64,000 nucleotides of DNA. Origin: an uncultured bacterium. Lineage in GTDB: Bacteria; Cyanobacteriota; Vampirovibrionia; Gastranaerophilales; Gastranaerophilaceae. A model generated the notes under the pieces. The model saw only the letters and a program-made list of their open reading frames with translations, was not told the DNA's origin and did not search any database. The stretch lies in assembly GCA_958366705.1 (NCBI GenBank), contig CATXCB010000011.1, positions 1 through 64,000 on the forward strand, in the 5' to 3' direction. Position numbers and translations under genes: made by a program. Position 1 is the stretch's first letter; each line of letters starts with the position of its first letter. Positions 33,081-42,480 of this stretch are shown here, piece after piece.

Positions 33081-33576
33081 GTCAAGAATAGAAGCAGTTT
33101 TATTTGTTACTGCCAAAGCTTTAACTCTGGATGAAATTGCAGCATATTTAGATAAAGAACCGGAAGAAATTGAAGAGGCTATATTAGAACTTATTATGGA
33201 CTATGCTTCACGTGATGGAGCTTTGGAAATTGATGATGAAAACGGCTATATTCTTCAAGTAAAAGAAGATTATTCTGATATTGTTGAGAAAATTTGTCCG
33301 ATTGATTTGTCACCTGCGGTGTTAAGGACATTACTGGTTATAGCTTTGAAAGAACCTATCAGGCAAACTGAACTTGTAAAGCTTCGTTCTGCAGCTTATG
33401 AGCATGTTGCTGAACTTGTAGAAAAAGGATTAGTTTCTAAGCATAAAGATAAAAACGGTAGAAGTATTAATATAAAAACAACTTCTAAATTTGCCGAGTA
33501 CTTTAAGTTGAAAGGTGATACCAGAGCTTTAGCTCAACAATTAGAAAGAGATTTGGCAGAAAAGAATAATGCGTAA
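33067..33576 (+). CDS. scpB: Segregation and condensation protein B
   Basis: The protein of about 169 residues has two winged-helix domains: the first from MQQLKSRIEAVLFVTAKALT, the second with PAVLRTLLVIALKEPIRQTE. ScpB dimers bind ScpA and regulate the SMC complex. The ATG at 33067 has AGGTGG 6-7 bases upstream and is preferred to the GTG at 33058. Its end overlaps the next gene by 8 bases, so the metalloprotease is probably co-transcribed. Confidence 0.92.
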   Translation: MQQLKSRIEAVLFVTAKALTLDEIAAYLDKEPEEIEEAILELIMDYASRDGALEIDDENGYILQVKEDYSDIVEKICPIDLSPAVLRTLLVIALKEPIRQTELVKLRSAAYEHVAELVEKGLVSKHKDKNGRSINIKTTSKFAEYFKLKGDTRALAQQLERDLAEKNNA

Positions 33577-34861
33577 ATTTTTATTGGCTATACTATTAAT
33601 TGTTTTAATTGTTTTTATGCTTTATAAATCCCCGTTTATGGGTATTATTTATTACAATAAAGCTAAGACTTTATATACAGCAGGCAAATATGAAGAATCT
33701 CTGTCTGTATTTGAACGGTCATTATTTGCAGATTCAAAAAGCGTTTTGGCAAGGTTTTATTATGTTTTAGCCCTTTCTAAATCCGAACCGACATACGAGG
33801 TTCAGAAAAAACTTTATATGATGGGTAATTCAAAGATTGAAGATGAAGCTAAGAAATATGCGCGTTATCAGGCTGTAGCTCTAAGGCATAAATTGCTGAA
33901 AGGAGTTGAGGATAATTATATTTATAATGCAACCAGCGGCAATGATATTGTCAGATGGGATATAAAAACTTTTCCTTTGAAAATTTATTTTGAAGATATA
34001 TCCTCTGTCCCGTCATATTATAAAGAAGATATAGACAGAGCTCTTAAGCAGTGGACTATTCGTACAAATTTTGTAAAATTTGTAGAAACTTCAAACCCGG
34101 AAGAGGCTCATATTTTGATTAAATTCAAGGACTTGCCGGAAGATGTTTGTTCTGATGGTGTGTGTAAGTATACCATAGCTTATACCGATCCTATTATCGG
34201 CTCTGATAATTTGTTAATAAAAATGAATTTGACGTTTTATAAAACAAATCCGCGGCAGCAATATTTTTCATCTTTAGAGGTTTATAATACAGCATTACAT
34301 GAAATTGGACACACTCTCGGGATAATGGGGCATAGTGATAATAAATCTGATTTAATGTTTTCATCAAATGAAAATAATATGAATATGTATGCACTGTATC
34401 GGTCTGATTTTCAATATTTGTCTTTGCGAGACTTGCGAACTTTAGCTTTACTTTATAGATTAGAACCAACAGTAACAAACGTTAAAAATATTGATAAATC
34501 TAATTTATATTATTCTCCATTAATTTTAGGCAGTGTTGATGCAAGATTACGTCAAAAACTTGCCGAATTAAAAAAATATATTGCGGATTACCCGAATCTT
34601 GCTGCAGGTTATATAAATATTGCTTCTGTATATTCGGATATGGGAGATTTTGATGCTGCAATTGCGGCTTTAGATAGAGCTAATACTCTAACTAAAGTAA
34701 CGGATGAAAAATATCTTGTCAGCTACAATAAAGCAATTATTTATTATAACAAACAGGACTATAGTAAAGCTCTAGAGTATGCACAGCAGGCAAAAAGTAT
34801 TAAAGATAATCCTAATATTGATAAACTAATATTAGAGATAAATAATCTCCAGAAAGGTTAG
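33569..34861 (+). CDS. Membrane-anchored TPR metalloprotease (matrixin-like)
   Basis: The 430-residue protein has an N-terminal membrane helix (about 3-19) and a TPR pair (about 25-70). A zinc-protease domain carries HEIGHTLGIMGHS (residues 244-256) and, shortly after, SDLMFSS as the Met-turn. C-terminal TPRs occupy about 335-425. The third histidine lies one residue further than in textbook metzincins, a form common in cyanobacterial-type matrixins. It should act outside the cytoplasm. The overlap with scpB is unexpected for a protease and may only reflect operon packing. Confidence 0.82.
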   Translation: MRKFLLAILLIVLIVFMLYKSPFMGIIYYNKAKTLYTAGKYEESLSVFERSLFADSKSVLARFYYVLALSKSEPTYEVQKKLYMMGNSKIEDEAKKYARYQAVALRHKLLKGVEDNYIYNATSGNDIVRWDIKTFPLKIYFEDISSVPSYYKEDIDRALKQWTIRTNFVKFVETSNPEEAHILIKFKDLPEDVCSDGVCKYTIAYTDPIIGSDNLLIKMNLTFYKTNPRQQYFSSLEVYNTALHEIGHTLGIMGHSDNKSDLMFSSNENNMNMYALYRSDFQYLSLRDLRTLALLYRLEPTVTNVKNIDKSNLYYSPLILGSVDARLRQKLAELKKYIADYPNLAAGYINIASVYSDMGDFDAAIAALDRANTLTKVTDEKYLVSYNKAIIYYNKQDYSKALEYAQQAKSIKDNPNIDKLILEINNLQKG

Positions 34862-34900
34862 TTTAAAATTTTGAGAGAGGTTTAAAAGTTTATATAAAAA

Positions 34901-34932
34901 GAAGACTTCGTTATGTTATTAGCGAAGTCTTC
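34901..34932. terminator. Bidirectional terminator
   Basis: GAAGACTTCG (34901-34910) and CGAAGTCTTC (34923-34932) form a stem flanked by A-runs on the left and TTCTTTG on the right. It separates the metalloprotease (plus) from the coiled-coil protein (minus), whose last codons lie inside the right arm. Confidence 0.8.
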
Positions 34933-36835
34933 TTCTTTGTAAATGTTTAGCTCTGTAGTTGCTTCTAACAACTGTTGTTTCCGAACCCTGTTGTTGAGTT
35001 TGACCCACCATAGAACCTGCAGATTGTAAGAAGCTGCCAAATTCCATACCTTTAGCTAATTTTGCTCCGAAAGATTTTTCAGCAGCTTTTTCTGCTTCTG
35101 ATTTAGCCGCTTTAGCTGCATATTTATCTGCCTGAGCTTTCGCTTTTTCAGCTTTTTTTTGTATTTCTCCTGCTTTACCAGTAAATTTTTCAGTAGTTTG
35201 CTCGGTAGTTTTTTCAGTAGTTTTTCCTGCAATTTCAGAACTCTTTTCAGCAGTTTTTTCAGTTGTCTTTTCTGTAGTTTTTTCAGCTGCTTTTGCTGTT
35301 GTTTCTTGGGCTTTTGCTTGTGCTTTTGATTCCAATTTCTTAGCAGCTTTGTCTGAAGCTTTTGAAACTTCTTCGTTAACACTTTTAAATCCGCCAGCCA
35401 TTTCTTTAGTTCCTTTAACCGCAGAAGTACCTGACATAACTGCTGCACCTGCTGATGTTAAAGCTCCAGCGATATTACCTTGTGCGGCATAAACAGCAGT
35501 TTTAGTTATGCTCGCGGCCATTTTACCATAGTTACCAACTGTTTCAACTGAAATGCCAACTTTATTAACAGTTCCACCAGCTTTAATCATAGCTAGCCCT
35601 GCCCCATGTGTAATTGGATTACTCGCCATTGCAGTCCCGGTAATTATCATACCTTTTCCTACATATTGGGTACCTTGTCCTGCCATTACTGTGTAACCAG
35701 CGATTTGGTCTGCTTTATTTGCAATTTTTAAAACGTCATCAGCTACTGTTTCATTTTTAGCAACTTGTTTTTGATTTACTTTTGCTGTTTTATTGTAACT
35801 TTTAGCTGTTCTTGTTAGTGTTCTTACTTTTTTGTTGGTAGTAACTTGAACTTTTTTCAAACTAACATTGCTTTTGCCAAGTAAATCTTGATTTTCTTGT
35901 AATCTTGAAGATTTACCCTGGATAAGTTGTTGAGCTTGAGTTCTATCAGATTCAGAAGAAGAACTTGAATCCACAATAAGAGAAGCTTGTTCTATTTCAG
36001 AATTAATAGCTTCATTTTCTAATGATAAAGCTTCCATTTTTGCAGCCATTTGCTGCATTTTCTTTTCATTAGTTTTAATTTGTTTTTCGCCGGCTTGCAT
36101 TTGTTTTTTGAAAGTCTTTTCATCTTTTTTCATTTTAGAATTTAAAGACTTCATATCAGAAGCTGACTCTTTCATTTTAGATGTGCCTTGTTCAGTTTGA
36201 ACAGTAGCAGCTTTTGCGTCATTGTTTGCATCTTTAGATGATGCAACTGCTGCATCTCCATCTTTTGCTGAATATTTATCTTTCTTTTCTATTTTGTCTG
36301 CGTTTTCAGTACCGTTTGCTTGATTACTGCCTGTAGGATTCTGTGTGCCTGCAGTTCTTTTGTTGATTTCAGATTTTACTTTGCCTAATTTTTTATTTAC
36401 GCTATTTTCCAAAAATCTTGGAATATTAGAATCTTTTAATTCTGTTAATTCGTCTTTTAAGCTGTTTAATTCGCTGCTTGATACTCCTGTTAAATTATCA
36501 AAATCATAGTTGCTTAAATTTACTCTTGAATTTTCTTCATTAGCTTCTGATTCTCTTGTTGATTGTGAAGATTGAGAATTAGATACATTAGAAACTGATT
36601 TTGCAGTATTAGCTTGAAGAACGTTATTGGTAGTTTGAATTCCTCTTGTTGCTACTGCATTTCTATTACCGCCTACAGAGCTTATTGTATTGGCATTAGC
36701 ATTGAAAATAGAGCCGTTCATAGTCATATGAGCCGGAACTTTTGAAGACATAGCAGTTTTGCCGCTTTTGTTGGTTTTCATCAACTTTAGAAGCTTTTGT
36801 ATGTCAGTATTCTGATTTACATTGTTAATGCTCAC
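34919..36835 (-). CDS. Large coiled-coil protein with hydrophobic core and TTEK repeats
   Basis: The 638-residue protein has a Ser/Asn-rich N-terminus (1-115) and long coiled coils (about 205-345; KKDEKTFKKQMQAGEKQIKT). A Gly/Ala-rich, moderately hydrophobic block follows (about 365-475; GKGMIITGTAMASNPITHGA). Then come degenerate repeats of KTTEK (about 495-550), an Ala/Lys-rich coil and a basic tail. No signal peptide is present. The layout of coiled coils around a hydrophobic block recalls secreted translocator-type or phasin-like proteins, but no family is recognised. Confidence 0.6.
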   Translation of the reverse strand: MSINNVNQNTDIQKLLKLMKTNKSGKTAMSSKVPAHMTMNGSIFNANANTISSVGGNRNAVATRGIQTTNNVLQANTAKSVSNVSNSQSSQSTRESEANEENSRVNLSNYDFDNLTGVSSSELNSLKDELTELKDSNIPRFLENSVNKKLGKVKSEINKRTAGTQNPTGSNQANGTENADKIEKKDKYSAKDGDAAVASSKDANNDAKAATVQTEQGTSKMKESASDMKSLNSKMKKDEKTFKKQMQAGEKQIKTNEKKMQQMAAKMEALSLENEAINSEIEQASLIVDSSSSSESDRTQAQQLIQGKSSRLQENQDLLGKSNVSLKKVQVTTNKKVRTLTRTAKSYNKTAKVNQKQVAKNETVADDVLKIANKADQIAGYTVMAGQGTQYVGKGMIITGTAMASNPITHGAGLAMIKAGGTVNKVGISVETVGNYGKMAASITKTAVYAAQGNIAGALTSAGAAVMSGTSAVKGTKEMAGGFKSVNEEVSKASDKAAKKLESKAQAKAQETTAKAAEKTTEKTTEKTAEKSSEIAGKTTEKTTEQTTEKFTGKAGEIQKKAEKAKAQADKYAAKAAKSEAEKAAEKSFGAKLAKGMEFGSFLQSAGSMVGQTQQQGSETTVVRSNYRAKHLQRRRLR

Positions 36836-37033
36836 TTGTCAAAGCTCTCCAAATTTAAACTCTCTTATATATATAAAAACTTTTGGAATTGCCTGATTTC
36901 AGTGCTTAGGGTTTTGTTTACAATTGTTTACATTAAATATATCTGGAGTGATAATCTTTAAAATTTGCCTTAAATTTTTATTTTTGATAAAATTAATGAG
37001 TAGTTTTATATACGAAGTTAGGGAGAATTTAAT

Positions 37034-37843
37034 ATGGATTTAATGAAAGGTAAAAAAGGTGTTATTTTTGGAGTATCAAATACTCACGGTATTGCATATG
37101 GAATTGCTAAGCAACTTTACGATGCAGGTGCTGAAATAGCTTTCACTTATGCCGGAGAAGCAATGGAAAAAAGAGTTAAACCTATTGCTGAGAGCATGGG
37201 TGCTAAAATTATTATGAGTTGTGATGTTACAAAAGAAGAGGAAGTAAAAGCTGTATTTGACGAATGTGAAAAAGTTTATGGAAAACTTGATTTCGTTGTT
37301 CATGCTGTTGCTTTTGCTAAAAAAGAAGATTTAATGGGTAGATTTATTGAAACTTCAAAAGATGGCTGGGATACAGCATTGGGTGTAAGTGCATATTCTC
37401 TTGTTACAATCGCTCGTAATGCAGAACCTCTTATGAATGAAGGTGGTTCAATATTTGCTCTGACTTATCTTGGTTCAATACTTTCTGTACCAAGCTATAA
37501 TGTAATGGGTGTTGCTAAAGCTGCTCTTGAATCTACAATGAGATTTCTTGCTGTTGATCTTGGTAAAAAAGGTATCAGAGTTAACTGCATATCAGCAGGA
37601 CCGGTTAAAACACTTGCGTCTATGGGAATTAACGGATTTTCTAAAATGCTTAAAGCTGCAGTTTTAAGAGCTCCAATGAAACGCAATGTAGCTTTAGAAG
37701 ATGTTGGTAAAGCAGGTTTATATCTAGCTTCTGATTTATCAACAGGTACAACAGGTGAAGTTCTATATGTAGATTGCGGATGTCACTCTGCTTATGCTTC
37801 ATCAGAAGAAATGGATATAATCTCTAATAATGTTGAGCTATAG
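37034..37843 (+). CDS. fabI: Enoyl-[acyl-carrier-protein] reductase (NADH)
   Basis: FabI performs the last reduction in each cycle of fatty-acid synthesis. The 269-residue SDR protein shows the nucleotide-binding start GVIFGVSNTHGIAYGIAKQL. The catalytic pair of FabI is Tyr-x6-Lys in SYNVMGVAKAALE, with a further conserved Tyr in LTYLGS. VNCISAGPVKTLAS and the C-terminal GEVLYVDCGCH match FabI. AGGGAG lies 8 bases before the ATG. It stands alone between terminators and is the expected target of triclosan-type inhibitors. Confidence 0.94.
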   Translation: MDLMKGKKGVIFGVSNTHGIAYGIAKQLYDAGAEIAFTYAGEAMEKRVKPIAESMGAKIIMSCDVTKEEEVKAVFDECEKVYGKLDFVVHAVAFAKKEDLMGRFIETSKDGWDTALGVSAYSLVTIARNAEPLMNEGGSIFALTYLGSILSVPSYNVMGVAKAALESTMRFLAVDLGKKGIRVNCISAGPVKTLASMGINGFSKMLKAAVLRAPMKRNVALEDVGKAGLYLASDLSTGTTGEVLYVDCGCHSAYASSEEMDIISNNVEL

Positions 37844-37906
37844 TGTATAATATTATTTAAAAATAATACACCTGTAATGCTGAACGAGTTTTCAGTATAA
37901 GGAAAG

Positions 37907-37942
37907 AAAAAGACTAAAGTTATTTTTAACTTTAGTCTTTTT
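37907..37942. terminator. Strong bidirectional terminator after fabI
   Basis: AAAAAGACTAAAGTTA (37907-37922) pairs perfectly with its complement at 37927-37942 across TTTT, with T and A runs at the outer ends. It serves both fabI and the converging ribF gene. Confidence 0.9.
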
Positions 37943-37972
37943 AATATTTAACTTAATGAATCAATTAAATAT

Positions 37973-38869
37973 CTATAAAGATTGAATATCAATTTCAATC
38001 TGAGTTTTTAATTCATCAAGGTTAGCAAATTTAATTTCAGGTCTCAGCATTTTTGTAAATGAAACTTTAATTTCACGGTCATATAAATTACCTTTAAATT
38101 TGAAGATATGTGTTTCCAACGTACAAATTCCTGCATTTGAAACTGTAGGAGAAACTCCAAAATTAGCAAGTCCTCTATACACTTTTCCGTTATCCAGTTC
38201 AACTTCTACATCATAAACCCCATGAGGTGGTTCAACAATATCTAATGGATAAATAATGTTTGCTGTAGGGAACCCGATAGTTGCACCAAGCTCTTTACCC
38301 TTAATAACAGTGCCGGAAACTGAAAATTTTCTTCCAAGCATAGAATCCGCCATATATACAGAACCTGTTTTTATATATTGACGAATTGCAGTGCTGCTGA
38401 TTACATCTCCAAAAATAGATTGTGGAGGCGTTGCAAAATAAAGATAATCAAATTTATTCTGGCAGTCAGATAAGAATTTTACATTTCCTGATTTATCCAC
38501 ACCAAATTGGTGGTTAAATCCTGTAGAAATTGCTTTTGGTGAAAAATATTTTACTAAAACTTCTTCCAAGTATTGAATAGGTGTCATATGACATACAGAA
38601 CCAAAATCTAGTTCAATAATATAATCAACGCCTAAATCTTCTATTAGTTTGTATTTATCCTGCAATGTTAAAATATACTTTGGCGAAACCCCATTGAAAT
38701 AACAATAAGGATGTTCTCTAAATGTAACAACTGCAGACTGGTAATTATTATTTTTTGCAAATTCAACAGCACAACTTATAACTTCTTGATGACCGAGGTG
38801 GACTCCATCAAAAAATCCTAGTGCTAATGATAAATTGGGAATTTCTTTAAGTTCTCTAATAATTTCCAT
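37973..38869 (-). CDS. ribF: Bifunctional riboflavin kinase / FAD synthetase
   Basis: RibF makes FMN and FAD from riboflavin. The N-terminal nucleotidyltransferase domain shows LGFFDGVHLGHQEVI and the STGFNHQFGVDKSG region with ISSTAIRQYI. The C-terminal kinase domain shows GATIGFPTANI and GVYDVEVELDNGKVYRGLAN. The ATG at 38869 (MEIIRELKEIP) is chosen because an upstream ATG at 38896 lies within the promoter. The product has 298 residues, normal for RibF. Confidence 0.94.
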   Translation of the reverse strand: MEIIRELKEIPNLSLALGFFDGVHLGHQEVISCAVEFAKNNNYQSAVVTFREHPYCYFNGVSPKYILTLQDKYKLIEDLGVDYIIELDFGSVCHMTPIQYLEEVLVKYFSPKAISTGFNHQFGVDKSGNVKFLSDCQNKFDYLYFATPPQSIFGDVISSTAIRQYIKTGSVYMADSMLGRKFSVSGTVIKGKELGATIGFPTANIIYPLDIVEPPHGVYDVEVELDNGKVYRGLANFGVSPTVSNAGICTLETHIFKFKGNLYDREIKVSFTKMLRPEIKFANLDELKTQIEIDIQSL

Positions 38870-38875
38870 AATATA

Positions 38876-38903
38876 ATTATAGTCCAAAAATTTCAAATGT
38901 AAA
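38876..38903 (-). promoter_or_regulatory. Promoter of ribF giving a leaderless mRNA
   Basis: On the minus strand TTTACA (38898-38903), 16 bases and TATAAT (38876-38881) form a clear promoter. The ribF ATG starts 6 bases after the -10 box, so no room remains for a ribosome binding site or an FMN riboswitch. Confidence 0.6.
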
Positions 38904-38926
38904 AATTGTTACTTATGTTAAGAATT

Positions 38927-40210
38927 TTAATTAAATAAAATTCCAACGATTGCAGCAGACATATAGCAGGTTAGTGTCCCGCAGATTAAAGCTCTTACAC
39001 CTAATCTCGCTAAATTTTTTCTCTGATTTGGAGCAAGCTCTCCGATACCTCCAAGTAATATTGCGATAGAGCCAAAATTTCCAAAACTGCAAAGTGCAAA
39101 ACTTGCGATTAAGAATGATTTTGGAGATAGGTGAACTGCCGGATTTGTTAAATCCATATATGCAACCATTTCATTTAGTACAAGTTTTGTACCCATTAAG
39201 CCGCCAACCGTAGTTATTTCGTTTAATGGAACACCCATGAGCAGTGCAAACAAGGCAAAGATTTTGCCTAAAATCATTTTCATTGATAAATGTGTCAAAT
39301 CCATGCCAATGCAGGTTAAATTGATATGCAGATATTTCACTACCGCAGCTCCGATTCCTGCAAGAAACCAATCTATCATTGCAACTAGTGCAACAAGTGC
39401 AAGAATCATAGCAACAACGTTGATTGCAACTTTCATACCTTCTGACGCTCCTGATGATATTGCGTCAAATACGTTTGTATGTGTTCTGTGGCGTTTACTT
39501 ACGGATAGTTTGATGTCTTTACTTGTTTCAGGAACATTGACTTCCGGATATACAATTTTTGAAATTACAAGAGCTCCCGGAGCAGCCATTACGGATGACG
39601 CTAGAAGATATTCTGCCGGAATTCCCATTGCAATATATATAGGCATTGTAGCGCCTGATATACATGCTAAACTGCCAGCCATCGAAGCAAGGAGTTCTGA
39701 GCGTGTTAAATTTGCAAGATATGGTTTTATCATAATTTGAGCAACAATTTGTCCGACAAACGCGCTAGCAACATTTGATAACGCTTCAGCTCCGCTTACA
39801 TCCATGAGTTTGTTCATACCTTTTCCAAGCACAGCTACAACTCTTTGCATAATTCCGTAATGGTAAAGCATGTTAACTAAAATCATCATAAATACCATAG
39901 AACATATTAATTGGAGTGCAAAGATTGAACCTCCGCCTGAAAATAGTTCTGTGAATTTTTGACTCATAAGACCGCCGAATACAAATTCGCCGCCCTGTCT
40001 TGCAAAAACTAACAATTTTTGAATAAATAAACCTATTGCCATAAATAATTTTTGTCCAAGCGGAACTTTAAATATAAAAACCGCAAATAAAACCTGGAGT
40101 AAAAACCCCATGCCTACTGTTTTATAATTTATAGCCTTTTTATTATTTGACATCAAGTATGCCAGTGCAAAAATAAATATAATCCCAAATATTCCAATAA
40201 ATCTGCTCAT
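38927..40210 (-). CDS. nupC: Concentrative nucleoside transporter (NupC/CNT family)
   Basis: The 427-residue membrane protein imports nucleosides with protons or sodium. It has about ten hydrophobic segments and the CNT signatures GMNKLMDVSGAEALSNVASA, VGQIVAQIMIKPYL and the C-terminal CSFGNFGSIAILLGGIGELA. Length and order match NupC. It reads toward ribF but ends 57 bases upstream of the ribF start, and ribF has its own promoter. It suits a gut bacterium salvaging nucleosides. Confidence 0.93.
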   Translation of the reverse strand: MSRFIGIFGIIFIFALAYLMSNNKKAINYKTVGMGFLLQVLFAVFIFKVPLGQKLFMAIGLFIQKLLVFARQGGEFVFGGLMSQKFTELFSGGGSIFALQLICSMVFMMILVNMLYHYGIMQRVVAVLGKGMNKLMDVSGAEALSNVASAFVGQIVAQIMIKPYLANLTRSELLASMAGSLACISGATMPIYIAMGIPAEYLLASSVMAAPGALVISKIVYPEVNVPETSKDIKLSVSKRHRTHTNVFDAISSGASEGMKVAINVVAMILALVALVAMIDWFLAGIGAAVVKYLHINLTCIGMDLTHLSMKMILGKIFALFALLMGVPLNEITTVGGLMGTKLVLNEMVAYMDLTNPAVHLSPKSFLIASFALCSFGNFGSIAILLGGIGELAPNQRKNLARLGVRALICGTLTCYMSAAIVGILFN

Positions 40211-40244
40211 AATGCCCCTTAACTATTTACTATTTAATTATACA

Positions 40245-40275
40245 AAAAAAGAAGCCTCAACGGCTTCTTTTTTTC
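40245..40275. terminator. Bidirectional terminator
   Basis: AAAAAAAGAAGCC (40245-40257) pairs with GGCTTCTTTTTTT (40263-40275) across TCAAC. It follows the stop of the minus-strand TPR gene and lies before nupC. Confidence 0.88.
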
Positions 40276-40297
40276 TAAAATGTGATAAAAGTTAATG

Positions 40298-41707
40298 TTA
40301 CTGATTTTTGTTAAAAAATCCCATTATTTTGTCGAGTAGTCCGACAGATTCTTCATTTTCGGAAACTCCGCACATAAGTTTATCCAGTCTGTCTTTTGCC
40401 ATTTTATGGTCAACAGGGTCTTTAACAAGTTCTAAGTATTTATTATAAATTTCTATAGCTTTTTGGTTTGATTTTATTTTTTCGTATGCTTTTGCAAGTT
40501 CTTTTAGCGTTTGTAAATCCTTGTCATCAGCTTCTACAATTTTTTCAAGATAATGTACCTGCATTTTGTAATCACCTATACCTTCTCTAAAAGCTGCCAA
40601 TTTCTTTAGAGCCTCTTTATTGTTAGGTTCAAGTTTTACAATCTTTTCATAGTATTCTGCAGCATGGTTAGATTCTCCATTGTCGGTGAGTAGAGCAGCA
40701 AGAGTAAATAATAAATCGATATCGTCATCTTTTAGTTGAACAGCGTTTAGAAATTCATTAATTGCGATATCTGTATTTTTTCTGATTATGTTATATTTGC
40801 CCCAGTTTAAATGTGCATTGAATTCATCTCCGTTTTCGTCATAAACCAGAGCTCTCATCTGGTATGTTAACGGCGAATTTGGAACTAGTTTATTGTATTC
40901 ATCAATATATTCCAGAGCTTTTTCAAAATCCTTAGAAGAATAACAATATTGTGCCATAAGTGTATAATATCTTGGTGAAGATTTAAATTCTTCCGGAAGA
41001 TTTTTTAGTTTTTCATAAGCATTTTCGATTTCACCTATTTCAAGCATTGCCTGAATTTTTAATAATTCATCTTTTGTAAATTCAATAGCTTTTTTAGGGT
41101 CTCCGCTTTTTAGGTAAACAGCAGCAAGTCCCTCGTTAATTTTATCAGTATCAAAACCTTTTTGTTTTGCTCTCATTAGTGCATCAATAGCGCTGGAATA
41201 TGCTTCGTCCTGCAAATATAAATCTGCAAGTTGTAAAAATATTTCTTCATGTAAATTATCATACTCAAGTATAACATTGTATTCATCAAGAGCTTTTAAG
41301 GTGTTTCCGAGTTGTTTATAAATATTTGCCAGTGTTAAACGGGTCATGACAATTTGAGTTTCTTCGCTTGCATTGGCGAGGGCTTTTTTAAAATCATTAA
41401 CAGCAAATTCAAGTTTACCCTCAAGAGAATTTTTGTTACCTCTATAAATGTAATACTTATATCTGTCAGTATTTTCATAAATAGACATCAGTTGTTCGTA
41501 AGCGAGCGGATTTGTGACATCACGTTTTAAAATTTCGTGATAATAATTAGCTGCTTCTTCCGGTCTTTCCAGAATTAAAGACAGATGTCCCAGTCGTTCT
41601 AATAATCCTAAATCTTCCGGATTTTGTTCGTATACTTCTTTGTATTCGCGATAGGCATCTTCATATTGTTCATTTGCTTCGAATTGTTCAGCTAACTGTA
41701 AACTCAT
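40298..41707 (-). CDS. Cytoplasmic TPR-repeat protein
   Basis: The 469-residue protein is an array of tetratricopeptide repeats from residue 5 to about 435 (EANEQYEDAYREYKEVYEQN, KLEPNNKEALKKLAAFREGI, KAYEKIKSNQKAIEIYNKYL). It has no signal peptide and ends in a short amphipathic helix, GLLDKIMGFFNKNQ, which could dock to a membrane or partner. TPR proteins are adaptors; the client is unknown. It lies 73 bases downstream of pth on the same strand. Confidence 0.8.
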   Translation of the reverse strand: MSLQLAEQFEANEQYEDAYREYKEVYEQNPEDLGLLERLGHLSLILERPEEAANYYHEILKRDVTNPLAYEQLMSIYENTDRYKYYIYRGNKNSLEGKLEFAVNDFKKALANASEETQIVMTRLTLANIYKQLGNTLKALDEYNVILEYDNLHEEIFLQLADLYLQDEAYSSAIDALMRAKQKGFDTDKINEGLAAVYLKSGDPKKAIEFTKDELLKIQAMLEIGEIENAYEKLKNLPEEFKSSPRYYTLMAQYCYSSKDFEKALEYIDEYNKLVPNSPLTYQMRALVYDENGDEFNAHLNWGKYNIIRKNTDIAINEFLNAVQLKDDDIDLLFTLAALLTDNGESNHAAEYYEKIVKLEPNNKEALKKLAAFREGIGDYKMQVHYLEKIVEADDKDLQTLKELAKAYEKIKSNQKAIEIYNKYLELVKDPVDHKMAKDRLDKLMCGVSENEESVGLLDKIMGFFNKNQ

Positions 41708-41780
41708 TTGCTCGGTACTCCTTTATAACTAAATAATATGCTTTTCTATTATAACATCAAATTCGCTATAGTTCAAAACG

Positions 41781-42338
41781 TTAATTAAATTCATTTTGAG
41801 TCTTTTGCATACCATTATCAAAATAATATTCAAGTCCGTCAACTGCCCGCTTTAATACAGGTTTTAATGCTTCAAGCTGATCTTTATAAAAATTCTGTAA
41901 TACAAAATGCTCTGCAGGAACCGGCGGCTGCGGTCCTATGCCGATTTTTAAACGGGCGATGTTAGAAGAACCAAGAGATTTTATCACAGATTTTATCCCG
42001 TTGTGGCCGCCGTCAGAGCCGTTTGGACGGAATCTCATTTTGCCGAGTTCTAAAGACAGGTCATCGTATACAATAATTATGTCCTCTGGTTTTATTTTGT
42101 AGTAATTCATGGCAGCAATGACTGATTCTCCCGATAGATTCATGTAAGTTGTTGGTTTTATGAGCATTATATCTTCATTTTTTGTTCTTAGTTTTCCTGC
42201 AAAGCACTTTAGCTTTTTTTCTTCTTTAAATTGGACATCATTCATTATTGCCCATTTGTCAACTACCATAAAGCCCACATTATGGCGCGTAAAACAGTAT
42301 TTGTCTCCGATATTGCCCAGACCTGTAACTAATTTCAT
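41781..42338 (-). CDS. pth: Peptidyl-tRNA hydrolase
   Basis: Pth frees tRNA from stalled peptidyl-tRNA. The 185-residue protein has GLGNIGDKYCFTRHNVGFMV with the catalytic His and Asn, KPTTYMNLSGESV, the aspartate motif IIVYDDLSLELG and the loop GSDGGHNGIKSV. All essential residues are present and the length is standard. Confidence 0.96.
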   Translation of the reverse strand: MKLVTGLGNIGDKYCFTRHNVGFMVVDKWAIMNDVQFKEEKKLKCFAGKLRTKNEDIMLIKPTTYMNLSGESVIAAMNYYKIKPEDIIIVYDDLSLELGKMRFRPNGSDGGHNGIKSVIKSLGSSNIARLKIGIGPQPPVPAEHFVLQNFYKDQLEALKPVLKRAVDGLEYYFDNGMQKTQNEFN

Positions 42339-42480
42339 CTTATTAAAATCCCTTCATTATTCAATGATACTTATAATTAGTATTTTAACGTAAATAAATA
42401 TTACCATAATGGTGTAGAAAGTTTAAGCTTAACAAAATGATAAATAATAACTAAATTAAGGGAAAAATAGAGGTGAAACA

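Noticed and set aside
35056..35448. A Lys/Leu-rich 130-residue frame on the minus strand
   Set aside because: It is an alternate frame of the repetitive KTTEK region of the coiled-coil gene and has no ribosome binding site.
38870..38960. An FMN riboswitch upstream of ribF
   Set aside because: The promoter lies 6 bases before the start codon, so no leader exists, and no RFN-type conserved boxes were seen.
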